Shown: positions 1-6,732 of the stretch, one piece after another
Layout: every line of letters starts with the position of its first letter
Position numbering within the stretch: the stretch's first letter is position 1
Translations under genes and position numbers: made by a program
Virus record (IMG/VR): IMGVR_UViG_3300032322_002814
Span: 1 to 22,528 of that record
Source: a virus
Reading direction: 5' to 3' (one strand)
Length of the DNA: 22,528 nt
Notes under the pieces: generated by a model
Databases searched by the model: none
Told to the model about the DNA's origin: nothing
Seen by the model: only the letters and a program-made list of their open reading frames with translations

Positions 1-1
1 C

Positions 2-76
2 CATAGTGTGAATTTAGTCGTGCGGTTATCATCCAAAAAGCATAGGTGGAAATATACGGATAAATTAGCTTTTTAA
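2..76 (+). CDS. 3' end of an unidentified reading frame, cut by the window edge
   Basis: One frame is open from the first bases to a TAA at 74-76, giving 24 residues ending in HRWKYTDKLAF; the other two forward frames stop within the first ten bases. By hand count the first 70 bases are about 37% GC, richer than the DNA that follows, which fits coding sequence of separate origin. The fragment is too short for a family call. Its basic, aromatic end is loosely like the DNA-binding tails of phage homing-type endonucleases, but that is only a guess. Confidence 0.35.
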   Translation, partial: HSVNLVVRLSSKKHRWKYTDKLAF

Positions 77-79
77 ATA

Positions 80-104
80 TTTACAATAATAACAATTTTA
101 TAAT
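80..104 (+). promoter_or_regulatory. possible promoter of the early + strand block
   Basis: A perfect TATAAT lies at 99-104 and a TTTACA at 80-85, just after the stop of the left-edge frame and 14 bases before the first complete early gene. The 13-base spacer is shorter than the usual 16-18, and in DNA this AT-rich TATAAT occurs by chance, so the support is weak. It is listed because the first + strand gene needs a promoter in or left of this gap. Confidence 0.25.
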
Positions 105-118
105 AAAACTTTTAACCT

Positions 119-373
119 ATGGAAAAAAAATTTAATCTTTTGATAATTTTAGCAGATGAAAACCTTATTTTTTCTAAATATTTATTTCAAAATATTTCAA
201 AAGAATTATTTGATTTATATTTAACTGCTGATAATCAATTGTTAAATAATGATAACAATAAAGCTTGTGTTAAATTAAATCTTAATATAGAAAATGCAAT
301 AACAATTGAAAGCCCTTTGGATCCAAGATTGCAAAATCTTGATGCAATTATTACCGTTGGGGTGGCTTTTTAA
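119..373 (+). CDS. hypothetical protein, 84 aa
   Basis: I do not recognise this protein. It starts MEKKFNLLIILADEN and ends in ITVGVAF. It is acidic to neutral, rich in Asn, Leu and Ile, with no clear membrane segment and no catalytic motif. The N-terminal alternation of hydrophobic residues suggests a buried strand rather than a signal peptide. The start has no Shine-Dalgarno sequence; the preceding bases are TTTTAACCT. It is the first complete gene of the + strand early block and is followed 17 bases later by a small exported protein. It is accepted as a gene because of its tight fit in the run of same-strand frames. Confidence 0.6.
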   Translation: MEKKFNLLIILADENLIFSKYLFQNISKELFDLYLTADNQLLNNDNNKACVKLNLNIENAITIESPLDPRLQNLDAIITVGVAF

Positions 374-390
374 TTAACTAAATAAAACAT

Positions 391-630
391 ATGAAAGAAA
401 ATATTTTAATAACATTATTAATATTTAATCTAATATTCAATATATATAATGTTTTTTTTGCAAAACATAATTTAAGCAAACCTATGAAATGCGATGTTGA
501 TAAAAGAATCGAATTTATGGAAAAATGTATAAATAAAATTGATTTAATGTATAAACCAGAACAAGTTGATGCAACAGGTATAATTAGACAATGTGAAGAA
601 ACTTCTCAAAATCTATACTGCACTTATTAA
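391..630 (+). CDS. small predicted exported or membrane-anchored Cys protein, 79 aa
   Basis: The N-terminus has a Lys-containing start (MKEN) and a hydrophobic stretch at about residues 5-24, followed by Ala-Lys. This looks like a signal peptide or a single membrane anchor. The rest is charged and has four Cys at about 34, 46, 68 and 77, a number suited to two disulfides outside the cytoplasm. No family is recognised. The start context is AAAACATATG with no ribosome binding site, the same context as several neighbours. It could be a small moron-type envelope protein; that is inference from the layout only. Confidence 0.6.
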   Translation: MKENILITLLIFNLIFNIYNVFFAKHNLSKPMKCDVDKRIEFMEKCINKIDLMYKPEQVDATGIIRQCEETSQNLYCTY

Positions 631-661
631 TAATTTTTAATTAATTAAATAACAAATAATT

Positions 662-1021
662 ATGAACGAAAATATTTTAAAAGAATTTTATATTGGCAGA
701 ACAGTGTTTTTAGATCCTATTGATAATTTTTTAGAAAGAAAATTTACAATTAATAAAATTCCATTAAAATACTTAAAAGATTATGTACATATTCGTTTTG
801 ATGATTTTAGCGATGATTTTGATCAATTTTATTTACATGAGATTGTAATAAAATTAGATGAAATAAAAAATATTGATTTTATACCTGTTTGCGACATTAA
901 TAATAAAATACAAAAATTTAGACTTTTTTTAAATAAAAATTTATATTATTCTTATTTAATTTCTAAAAAAGAAAAAGAATTAGAAAATTTAAAAACCAAA
1001 CTATCAACAATTAACAATTAA
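662..1021 (+). CDS. hypothetical protein, 119 aa, with C-terminal coiled coil
   Basis: The function is not recognised. The sequence is soluble-looking, rich in Phe, Tyr, Asp and Lys. An acidic and aromatic middle (FDDFSDDFDQFYLHE, around residues 46-60) is followed by a Lys/Glu/Leu-rich C-terminus (about 102-119) that probably forms a helix or short coiled coil. The first residues MNENIL resemble the MKENIL start of the gene upstream, which may be chance. It sits five bases before the ribbon-helix-helix gene and is probably co-transcribed with it. Confidence 0.6.
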   Translation: MNENILKEFYIGRTVFLDPIDNFLERKFTINKIPLKYLKDYVHIRFDDFSDDFDQFYLHEIVIKLDEIKNIDFIPVCDINNKIQKFRLFLNKNLYYSYLISKKEKELENLKTKLSTINN

Positions 1022-1026
1022 AACAT

Positions 1027-1212
1027 ATGTCAAAACAACAAAAACAAAAACAACAAGTAATTTCTTTTGCACTTAATAACGAAATTTTTCAAGAATTAGA
1101 AAATTATTGTAAAGAATTAGACAGAACCAAATCTTACATTACTAGATATGCTTTAAAACAGTTTTTACAAAGTGTTAAAAATAAAAAAAATAATCAAGAA
1201 AATCAAAACTAA
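1027..1212 (+). CDS. ribbon-helix-helix (Arc/CopG-type) DNA-binding protein, 61 aa
   Basis: After a Lys/Gln-rich leader, residues about 10-48 match the ribbon-helix-helix layout. There is a short strand (QVISFAL), a first helix (NEIFQELENYCKEL), a turn with Thr/Ser (DRTKS), and a second helix (YITRYALKQFLQS). Proteins of this family dimerise and insert the paired strand into the major groove, usually to repress their own or nearby operons. The basic and polar tails fit DNA binding. The ATG lies five bases after the previous stop and follows AAAACAT. It could be the antitoxin half of a toxin-antitoxin pair, but the 56-residue neighbour downstream has no recognisable toxin feature, so an early phage repressor is equally possible. 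Confidence 0.75.
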   Translation: MSKQQKQKQQVISFALNNEIFQELENYCKELDRTKSYITRYALKQFLQSVKNKKNNQENQN

Positions 1213-1215
1213 TTT

Positions 1216-1386
1216 ATGTTAGAAAATATCAAAAAATTAGTGAATAATTGCAATGATTTTACTAAACTTATGAAGTTTATAGATGTTGAAAAACATTACC
1301 CTGAACTTAACCAAGAAGAGAGAAAAATAATTCAAGATTTGGCAAAAGTTAAAATACAAGAATTAGCAAAAGAAAATACAAAATAA
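1216..1386 (+). CDS. small helical hypothetical protein, 56 aa
   Basis: This short frame fills the gap between the ribbon-helix-helix gene and the MazG-like gene, starting three bases after one stop and ending two bases before the next ATG. The product begins MLENIKKLVNNCND and ends AKVKIQELAKENTK. It is highly charged and predicted helical, with regularly spaced Leu and Ile. No family is recognised. Its exact fit between two good genes and its coding-like composition support it as real. It could be a partner of the DNA-binding protein upstream, but nothing in the sequence proves that. Confidence 0.6.
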   Translation: MLENIKKLVNNCNDFTKLMKFIDVEKHYPELNQEERKIIQDLAKVKIQELAKENTK

Positions 1387-1388
1387 AT

Positions 1389-1973
1389 ATGAATTTTAGA
1401 GACTATCAACAACTTGCTTTAAAAACGGAAATGTTAACTTATGATGATGTTGCCAAAAGAATATTGATGAAAAATAGATTAAGGCTTTTACACGGCATTT
1501 ATATTAACTCCGAAATTAAAGAATTAGAAGATGCTATAAACAATGCCGATCAAATTAATATAATCGAAGAGGTCGGGGATTGTGCTTGGTATATTAACTT
1601 AATGAATGATTATTTTCAAGTTATTGAAAAAAAGACTATTAATCTTGATTATGTAATAGAAAAACCTGCTAATTTACAAGATTTGACTATTATAAAACAA
1701 AAAGCGGCTTTAATTGAAGACAACTTTAAAAAAGTAGTTTATTATAACAAATTTTTAGATATTGACAAAAATTTTATAGAGCCTTTGCAAGAGTTATATA
1801 ACGAATTTAAAAATCAATTTGGCGATATTTGGGAAGAGGCTTTGTCAAAAAACATTGAAAAATTAAAAAAAAGATATCCTGATAAATATAAAGATGACAA
1901 AGCAAATAATAGAGATTTGCAAGCTGAATATGAAGTTTTGAAACAATCATATTCTAAAAAATATGACAAATAA
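1389..1973 (+). CDS. MazG-like nucleotide pyrophosphohydrolase, 194 aa
   Basis: This is an all-alpha NTP pyrophosphohydrolase of the MazG / dUTPase-like superfamily, which hydrolyses (d)NTPs to the monophosphate and pyrophosphate. The metal-binding signature EXXE...EXXD is present as EIKE (42-45) and EVGD (61-64), inside helices typical of the fold. A phage-type C-terminus follows, with KLKKRYP (158-164) and NNRDL (173-177), a pairing I know from phage members of this family. In phages such enzymes adjust nucleotide pools, remove unusual nucleotides, or lower the host alarmone response. The nearby thymidylate synthase fits a pool-control role. Its 3' end overlaps the next small gene by 11 bases. 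Confidence 0.85.
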   Translation: MNFRDYQQLALKTEMLTYDDVAKRILMKNRLRLLHGIYINSEIKELEDAINNADQINIIEEVGDCAWYINLMNDYFQVIEKKTINLDYVIEKPANLQDLTIIKQKAALIEDNFKKVVYYNKFLDIDKNFIEPLQELYNEFKNQFGDIWEEALSKNIEKLKKRYPDKYKDDKANNRDLQAEYEVLKQSYSKKYDK

Positions 1974-2100
1974 AGAATATACTATTTTATTAGAAAAAAG
2001 CTTAACAAGAATAAAACAACAACAGCAAAGCATTGATAATTCGGCTCAAAATTTTGTTATTTTTTGTATAATATTTACCATTATTTTAATTTGTTTATGA
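1963..2100 (+). CDS. small tail-anchored membrane protein, 45 aa
   Basis: The ATG lies inside the end of the MazG-like gene, and the TGA at 2098-2100 overlaps the next ATG as ATGA. The first 30 residues are polar, with a Gln run (KQQQQQS), and the last 15 are strongly hydrophobic (VIFCIIFTIILICL), so a single C-terminal membrane anchor is likely. No family is known to me. The nested coupling to both neighbours supports expression. It may act with the two-helix membrane protein just downstream. Confidence 0.55.
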   Translation: MTNKEYTILLEKSLTRIKQQQQSIDNSAQNFVIFCIIFTIILICL

Positions 2101-2357
2101 TATATTTAAAAAACATTGTTAAAACATCGTTTATACTTTGGTTAAAAAGAATTATAGCTATTGTAATAATAGCAGAATTTGTATTGCTTGCTTTAAAAGT
2201 AAATGAATTTTTTACATTGTTAGATAGATTTTTAAAAACTCAATTAAATTTTTCTATTTATTATTGGGTTGGTGTATTTGCAGTTAATTATTGGTTTTTT
2301 TACTTTATATTTAAATTTATTGCCAAAATTTTAGATTTTTATGATAATTGGAGATAA
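2097..2357 (+). CDS. small membrane protein with two predicted TM helices, 86 aa
   Basis: I take ATG 2097 as the start because it overlaps the upstream stop as ATGA. The frame is open further upstream to a TTG at 2064, but that would add residues overlapping the neighbour. Hydrophobic segments lie at about 18-34 and 53-73, with an amphipathic, Lys-containing N-terminus and a short charged tail (DNWR). A holin-like or anti-defence membrane role would fit the size, but the proper lysis genes are on the other strand and no holin motif is seen. No family is recognised. Confidence 0.6.
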   Translation: MIYLKNIVKTSFILWLKRIIAIVIIAEFVLLALKVNEFFTLLDRFLKTQLNFSIYYWVGVFAVNYWFFYFIFKFIAKILDFYDNWR

Positions 2358-2360
2358 AAT

Positions 2361-2942
2361 ATGTATTACAGTGAAAAACAATTGAGATTAATATTATTTG
2401 TGCCTTTGTTGTTAAAATTTGTTTTTGAAAACGATGTTTTTGCAATAGATAATGAAGAGATTAAAGAAGGTTATCATAGCCAAACTGAATTAATTAACAT
2501 TTTTAGTAAAGAATCTATTGATTTTGTTAATCAATTTGTAAGTGAAAACAATATTGATGAGAAACTTTTTGACAAATTATCAAGATCTATTAATAAAACA
2601 ATTTTGCAATGTTATAATCATTTTTTAGATAAAAAAGCAAAAGCTTATAAAGTGCCAAAAGCAATAACAACGATTGTTTTATCTTGTTGGTATTTTTACC
2701 AAGATATAGCAGAAAAAACAGAAGATAGTTGGATTATTAATGATAAAAATTATTTGTTTTTTCAACCATATATTAATAAATGCCACAATCATTTAGAAGC
2801 TTTAAGAATACTTGGTTTGAATACATTAGAAAAAACCGAACAAGATCTTGCTAACAAAGGCAAAACCTTTAATGAAGATAAATTTTATAGACAATGCGAA
2901 GCAAAAATAGACAGTATAAAAAGTTTAATAATGAACATATGA
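2361..2942 (+). CDS. hypothetical protein, 193 aa
   Basis: The function is unknown. The product is mostly helical and soluble. It has a hydrophobic stretch near the N-terminus (about 8-24), which is probably a buried helix rather than a signal since no good cleavage site follows. The rest is mixed charged and aromatic (WYFYQDIAEKTEDSW at about 112-126). Four Cys are spread through the chain. The gene starts three bases after the previous stop, and its TGA overlaps the next ATG, so it sits in a translationally coupled string of small early genes. Confidence 0.65.
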   Translation: MYYSEKQLRLILFVPLLLKFVFENDVFAIDNEEIKEGYHSQTELINIFSKESIDFVNQFVSENNIDEKLFDKLSRSINKTILQCYNHFLDKKAKAYKVPKAITTIVLSCWYFYQDIAEKTEDSWIINDKNYLFFQPYINKCHNHLEALRILGLNTLEKTEQDLANKGKTFNEDKFYRQCEAKIDSIKSLIMNI

Positions 2943-3079
2943 AAAAAATTAATATTTTTTTTAATTACAACCTTAATGTTTTTCATATGCTAGGCATTAT
3001 GTTGGTTTTAGTGGCAATTGCATTAGTAATGCCATTTATTTTTATTTATCAATTAGTTAAAAAATGGGAAAGAGAATAG
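2939..3079 (+). CDS. very small single-pass membrane protein, 46 aa
   Basis: I choose the ATG at 2939, which overlaps the upstream TGA (ATGA), over a longer in-frame extension to 2894 that would overlap the neighbour by about 50 bases. The product has a Lys-rich start, one hydrophobic segment at about 17-39 (LGIMLVLVAIALVMPFIFIY) and a basic-acidic tail (KKWERE), so it probably spans the inner membrane once. Its 3' end overlaps the nuclease gene by 16 bases. The role is unknown. Confidence 0.55.
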   Translation: MKKINIFFNYNLNVFHMLGIMLVLVAIALVMPFIFIYQLVKKWERE

Positions 3080-3462
3080 GTATTGGTGAAGAGGGTTATT
3101 TGCATATTAATTTTAATACACAAATAACAGCTTTAATTTCATATAATCAATTAAAAATAAACCGTTATCATTATTCTACTTCTGGCGAAAACAGAAGTTT
3201 AACAACTGGTGCTTTGTTAAAAAGAAAAGGGGCAAAAAAAGGTTTGCCTGATTATGAATTTTGTTATAGAGGATCAATAGAAAATATAGATAATATTGAT
3301 TTTACTCTTTATATTGAATTTAAAGCTGGAAAGAATAAACAAACAAAAGAACAAAAAGATTTTGAAAATTTGTATTTAGATAGCAGAACTAAATTTTATT
3401 ATGTAGCCTACTCTGTTGAGGAAGCTATAAATATTCTAAAAAAACACAATTTAATTAAATAA
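3064..3462 (+). CDS. VRR-NUC domain nuclease (PD-(D/E)XK superfamily), 132 aa
   Basis: The catalytic signature of the VRR-NUC family is visible: GLPD (60-63), then IEFK with Glu85 and Lys87, then a Gln-rich helix (QTKEQKDF, 93-100). Together these form the PD...ExK...Q active site. Stand-alone VRR-NUC proteins of this size are common in phages and prophages. They are thought to be structure-selective DNA nucleases acting in recombination or DNA processing; the family was named for its presence in the Fanconi-associated nuclease FAN1. The upstream small membrane gene overlaps it by 16 bases. The N-terminal 55 residues are less conserved in appearance. Substrate preference cannot be told from sequence. 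Confidence 0.85.
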   Translation: MGKRIGIGEEGYLHINFNTQITALISYNQLKINRYHYSTSGENRSLTTGALLKRKGAKKGLPDYEFCYRGSIENIDNIDFTLYIEFKAGKNKQTKEQKDFENLYLDSRTKFYYVAYSVEEAINILKKHNLIK

Positions 3463-3467
3463 ACTAT

Positions 3468-4514
3468 ATGAATGCTTTAATAATCGGTTTAGGTTTAATT
3501 GGTGGATCGCTTGCCAAAGCCTTTAAAAAATATGAAATTGCAAAACACATTACTGTGTTTGATACCAACCAAAACTCTTGCAATTTAGCTTTACAGCAAC
3601 AAGTTGCTAACGAAATTTGTTATAATTTAAACAAAAAACAAATTGCTAAACAAAAAATTATTGTTATTGCTTGCCCCATATCAACTTATCTTGATATATT
3701 GCCAACAATTTTTAAATTCGCCAATAAAAATGCTTTAATTTTTGATGTTGGTTCGTTAAAAAATTTTGCCGAGCTTGATTTTACTAGTATAAAATTAAAT
3801 TTTGACCCTGCAATTTTTAATAATCTCCCTGCTAATTTTGTGCCCGCCCACCCCATTGCAGGATCGCACCTTACAGGCTATGAAAATTCTTGCGAAAATT
3901 TATTTGTCAATAAAAAATTTGTTATTTGCCCATTTAGATATGAAAAAAAAGAAGAAGAAAGAACTCATATAAAATGTGTTAATCAATTATATGATATTGT
4001 TATTAAAATTCAAGCTAAACATCTTTATTTAGATGCAAAAAAACATGATGAGATTTATACATTAATTTCGCATTTACCACAATATATATCTTTTGAATTA
4101 AAACATAAAATTAATTATAAAGAATTAAAATCTGATTTTTTTCAAACAGCTTTTCGTTTAGATAATTCAGATCAAAATTTATGGAAAGAAATATTTACAC
4201 TTAATTGCTATAATATAGTTAATTTATATAATAAATTATTGCTTGATTCATTATATAAATTAATTAATTGCCCTAATTTATATAAAAATGTAGAATATAA
4301 TGTTAATTATTTTAAAGAACCAGACTTAAAAGATATTAAGCATGATTTAAAAAATCTTGATAATCATAATATTTTATCAAGATTAATGATGGTAATTTGT
4401 TATTTAAATTTAGATAAAATTAAAGATTATAAACAGTATGCAGGTAAAGGTTTTGCCGATTTTACAAGTTTAATAAAAATAATACCACAAGAATTAAATA
4501 ATTTATTAAAATAA
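3468..4514 (+). CDS. tyrA: prephenate dehydrogenase / arogenate dehydrogenase (TyrA family), 348 aa
   Basis: The family catalyses the NAD(P)-dependent oxidative decarboxylation of prephenate to 4-hydroxyphenylpyruvate (or of arogenate to tyrosine), the tyrosine branch of aromatic synthesis. The Rossmann dinucleotide site is GLGLIGGS (7-14) with Asp32 at the end of strand 2, favouring NAD. DVGS is at 93-96 and the family motif AHPIAGSH at 127-134. HD (193-194) and SHLP (201-204) follow, then FRLDNSDQNLWKEIF around Arg230, which aligns with the conserved TRI...SDP.LW...F segment that carries the substrate-binding Arg. A C-terminal extension ends with AGKGFADFT (325-333), resembling a second copy of that region. 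It is full length and intact, and flanked by phage genes on the same strand with 5-base and 4-base gaps, so it is embedded in the phage block. Chorismate mutase is absent. Confidence 0.85.
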   Translation: MNALIIGLGLIGGSLAKAFKKYEIAKHITVFDTNQNSCNLALQQQVANEICYNLNKKQIAKQKIIVIACPISTYLDILPTIFKFANKNALIFDVGSLKNFAELDFTSIKLNFDPAIFNNLPANFVPAHPIAGSHLTGYENSCENLFVNKKFVICPFRYEKKEEERTHIKCVNQLYDIVIKIQAKHLYLDAKKHDEIYTLISHLPQYISFELKHKINYKELKSDFFQTAFRLDNSDQNLWKEIFTLNCYNIVNLYNKLLLDSLYKLINCPNLYKNVEYNVNYFKEPDLKDIKHDLKNLDNHNILSRLMMVICYLNLDKIKDYKQYAGKGFADFTSLIKIIPQELNNLLK

Positions 4515-4518
4515 CTAT

Positions 4519-4884
4519 ATGACAAAATTAGAACTAATGAAATACAAAGAAGATAAGCATTTTGATGATTTTGTTTGGTATTTATCTCGTAATTTACTTC
4601 TAAAAATTTTTAGAATACGTTGGTATAACGATGAACGTGATGAGAAACTTTTAAAAGACATAGATTTTATTTTGCACAAGACTAGCAAGGTTTGGGGTTT
4701 AAAATTTCCCATTACTAGATTGGAATTTGGGTTTGAAGAGTTTAATATAAAACCATTTTTAAGAGTTAATGTGGACAAAGTTTATTATTCAGAAATAATG
4801 AAGATAGTAGAGTTTTATAAACAACCAGAAAATCGTAAAAATGTGATGAATAACATTGACATAATTTTTGAGATAAAAACATAA
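4519..4884 (+). CDS. hypothetical protein, 121 aa
   Basis: I do not recognise this protein. It is charged and aromatic, with several Trp/Tyr/Arg-rich stretches (FRIRWYNDERDEKLL at about 31-45) and a beta-rich C-terminal half ending in IDIIFEIKT. It has no membrane segment, Cys cluster or obvious catalytic motif. The ATG follows AATAACTAT, nearly the same context as the TyrA gene just upstream (AATAAACTAT), which suggests common translation control. It lies between tyrA and thyX and could be co-expressed with both. Confidence 0.6.
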   Translation: MTKLELMKYKEDKHFDDFVWYLSRNLLLKIFRIRWYNDERDEKLLKDIDFILHKTSKVWGLKFPITRLEFGFEEFNIKPFLRVNVDKVYYSEIMKIVEFYKQPENRKNVMNNIDIIFEIKT

Positions 4885-4913
4885 AGACATAGAAACAATT
4901 TTATAAGAAATAT

Positions 4914-5693
4914 ATGACAAAATACATCAAACTAATTGATTACATGGGAAGCGACCAAGCAATAGGAGATTCTGCTAGAATATCTTATGGCAAAGCTAAT
5001 CAAGGTAAAGAATGCGAAAATCTTATCAATTATTTAATGGAGCATGACCACTCTTCGCCGTTTGAGATGGCGGAACTTATTTTTGAGGTGAAAGCCCCTA
5101 TTTTTATTGCTAGACAATGGTTTCGCCACAGAACATTTTCTTACAACGAAATATCTTTACGATACACAGAGCCTGCCAAAGACTATTATATGCCAACAGA
5201 ATTAAGAATGCAATCTAAAAAAAATAAACAAGGCAGTGTAGCAGTTGAAAGAGATCATAAAATGCAATCTTTAATAGAAAAAAGATTACAAGAGCATTTT
5301 GAGAACTCTTTTGAATTATACGAGTTTTTAATTAATAATAATGTTTGTAAAGAACAAGCTAGAATGGTTTTGCCATTAAATTATAATACAACCTTCATTG
5401 TTAAAGGTAATTTGCGAAACTGGTTGCATTTTGTTAAGTTAAGAATGCACTCCACAGCACAAGCCGAAATTAGATGGTATGCCGACAAAATAGCCGATAT
5501 TATAGCCGACAAATTCCCTATCACTTGGCAAGCTTTCAAAAAGTTTAAAATAGATAGTATAACTTTAACAAAACAACAAATTGAGGTTGTTAATAGAGCT
5601 ATTAACAATAACTTTTTAACACTTGAAGAAAGCGGTTTAAGTGAAAGGCATTACCAACAAGTAAGGGAGTTGTTTTTAAATGAAAGAGTTTGA
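4914..5693 (+). CDS. thyX: flavin-dependent thymidylate synthase ThyX, 259 aa
   Basis: ThyX makes dTMP from dUMP using FAD, NADPH and methylene-tetrahydrofolate. The ThyX signature RHRX7S is exact: RHR at 71-73, TFSYNEI, Ser81, continuing LRY. The downstream segment NLRNWLHFVKLRM with AQAEIR is the usual dUMP/FAD-binding second half, and the length is typical of the family. ThyX is frequent in phages and gives an independent thymidine supply for DNA synthesis, which suits this AT-rich genome. The 3' end overlaps the methyltransferase gene by 14 bases, so the two are probably coupled. No active-site residue appears lost. Confidence 0.95.
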   Translation: MTKYIKLIDYMGSDQAIGDSARISYGKANQGKECENLINYLMEHDHSSPFEMAELIFEVKAPIFIARQWFRHRTFSYNEISLRYTEPAKDYYMPTELRMQSKKNKQGSVAVERDHKMQSLIEKRLQEHFENSFELYEFLINNNVCKEQARMVLPLNYNTTFIVKGNLRNWLHFVKLRMHSTAQAEIRWYADKIADIIADKFPITWQAFKKFKIDSITLTKQQIEVVNRAINNNFLTLEESGLSERHYQQVRELFLNERV

Positions 5694-6624
5694 TACAAGA
5701 GCAAAAGCTAAAAAATTAGCAGAATTTATAACACCAAGTAAATTGCGAGACTTTTTAGCATCAAAAATTAATGGCAATAACTTAACTATATTAGAGCCAG
5801 CAATAGGTAGCGGACAGTTGCTTTTTAATATAAAAGATAAGATTAGTATGATTGATGGTTATGATGTTAATGATAATGCAATTAGTATTGCAAAAGAAAA
5901 TTTTGCAGAAAAAATTAACATTTTTAATCAAGACTTTATTACTTGCAATATTAATAAACAATATGATATAGTAATTGCTAATTATCCATTTAGTTTAAAA
6001 CCAACGGAAGAGCAAAAACAATATATTTGCAATGATAAATTTTTAAGTAAGTTTTATGATAAAGAAGTTGAACCAAATATGCTTGGTAATTTTGCAAAAA
6101 AGATTAAAACAAGCAATATTACTGGTGTTTTAGATTTTGTATTTATTTTAAAATCTTTTAATCTTGCTAATGAAGGTTATTATTTTTGCTTTCCGGGAAT
6201 TGGATATAGGCAACAAGAAAAAGTATTTAGAGAATATCTAATAAAAAATAAATACATTAAAGAATATGGTATTATTAGCAATTGTCAATTCGACCACACA
6301 ACAATATCAATATTGTTTTTGCATTTAACAAAACAGCAAAATGAAACAACAAAATCTTTTAATCTTGACTTAAAAACAAATGAAGTAATTGAGGCGGTTG
6401 CTAATTTTGATAATGCAATTTTTAATATGCCACAAAAAAAAGTTGCAAAAGAAGTTATTGACCCTATTGAGCTAGAAAAACAAGCAAGAGAAAGTGTTTT
6501 AAATATAGTTAAGCATAGTTTAAATTGCAGTAAAATGTTATGTGAGCTTGATAAAAATTTGCGAGACAATTTGCCATTCGATGATTTTAAAAAATCATTA
6601 ATACAAACAATAGAAAATATATGA
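5680..6624 (+). CDS. N6-adenine-type DNA methyltransferase with variant NYPF motif, 314 aa
   Basis: The N-terminal half is a Rossmann SAM-binding methyltransferase. Motif I is EPAIGSGQL (39-47), motif II has the acidic Asp62 in YDVND, and motif IV is ANYPF (100-104) after YDIVI. The motif order (I before IV) and the ITPSKLRDFL start are those of type I-like (gamma class) adenine methyltransferases. The usual catalytic NPPY/F is NYPF here, with Tyr for the first Pro, so activity is less certain. The C-terminal third is helical and would hold target recognition, but no type I specificity subunit or nuclease lies beside it. Unusually for this window, a GGGAG sequence precedes the ATG. It overlaps thyX by 14 bases. 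Confidence 0.8.
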   Translation: MKEFDTRAKAKKLAEFITPSKLRDFLASKINGNNLTILEPAIGSGQLLFNIKDKISMIDGYDVNDNAISIAKENFAEKINIFNQDFITCNINKQYDIVIANYPFSLKPTEEQKQYICNDKFLSKFYDKEVEPNMLGNFAKKIKTSNITGVLDFVFILKSFNLANEGYYFCFPGIGYRQQEKVFREYLIKNKYIKEYGIISNCQFDHTTISILFLHLTKQQNETTKSFNLDLKTNEVIEAVANFDNAIFNMPQKKVAKEVIDPIELEKQARESVLNIVKHSLNCSKMLCELDKNLRDNLPFDDFKKSLIQTIENI

Positions 6625-6630
6625 TTGTAA

Positions 6631-6710
6631 AAAAATTCTTATTTTATTTTAAAGGCTTAAAGTAAAATAACAATTTTCTTATTTTACTTTAAAGGCTTAA
6701 AGTAAAATAA
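6631..6710. repeat. two tandem 40-bp palindromic units in the largest internal intergenic gap
   Basis: Bases 6631-6670 and 6671-6710 are near-identical 40-bp copies, differing at five positions. Each contains a 14-bp inverted repeat around the loop AGGC. In copy 2 the arms TTATTTTACTTTAA (6679-6692) and TTAAAGTAAAATAA (6697-6710) are perfect complements. Copy 1 has a single C-to-T change in the left arm that would still allow a G-U pair in RNA. The stems have almost no GC and no U-run follows, so a classical terminator is unlikely; a tandem protein-binding operator or a processed RNA stem is more plausible. The units lie between the NYPF methyltransferase and an operon that includes the multi-HTH protein. 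Confidence 0.9.
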
Positions 6711-6732
6711 TAATTAAATAAGTGGTTTTTAA

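Noticed and set aside
4515-4778. Open - strand frame of 87 codons opposite the gene at 4519-4884
   Set aside because: It is antisense to a same-operon gene, Ser/Leu/Lys-rich, and has no recognisable domain. The - strand frames at 5381-5608 and 6285-6569 are shadows of thyX and the methyltransferase.
6625-6732. Tandem hairpins as a standard rho-independent terminator
   Set aside because: The stems consist almost only of A-T pairs and are not followed by a U-run on the coding strand, and genes on both sides are read in the same direction, so I list them as repeats of unknown role.
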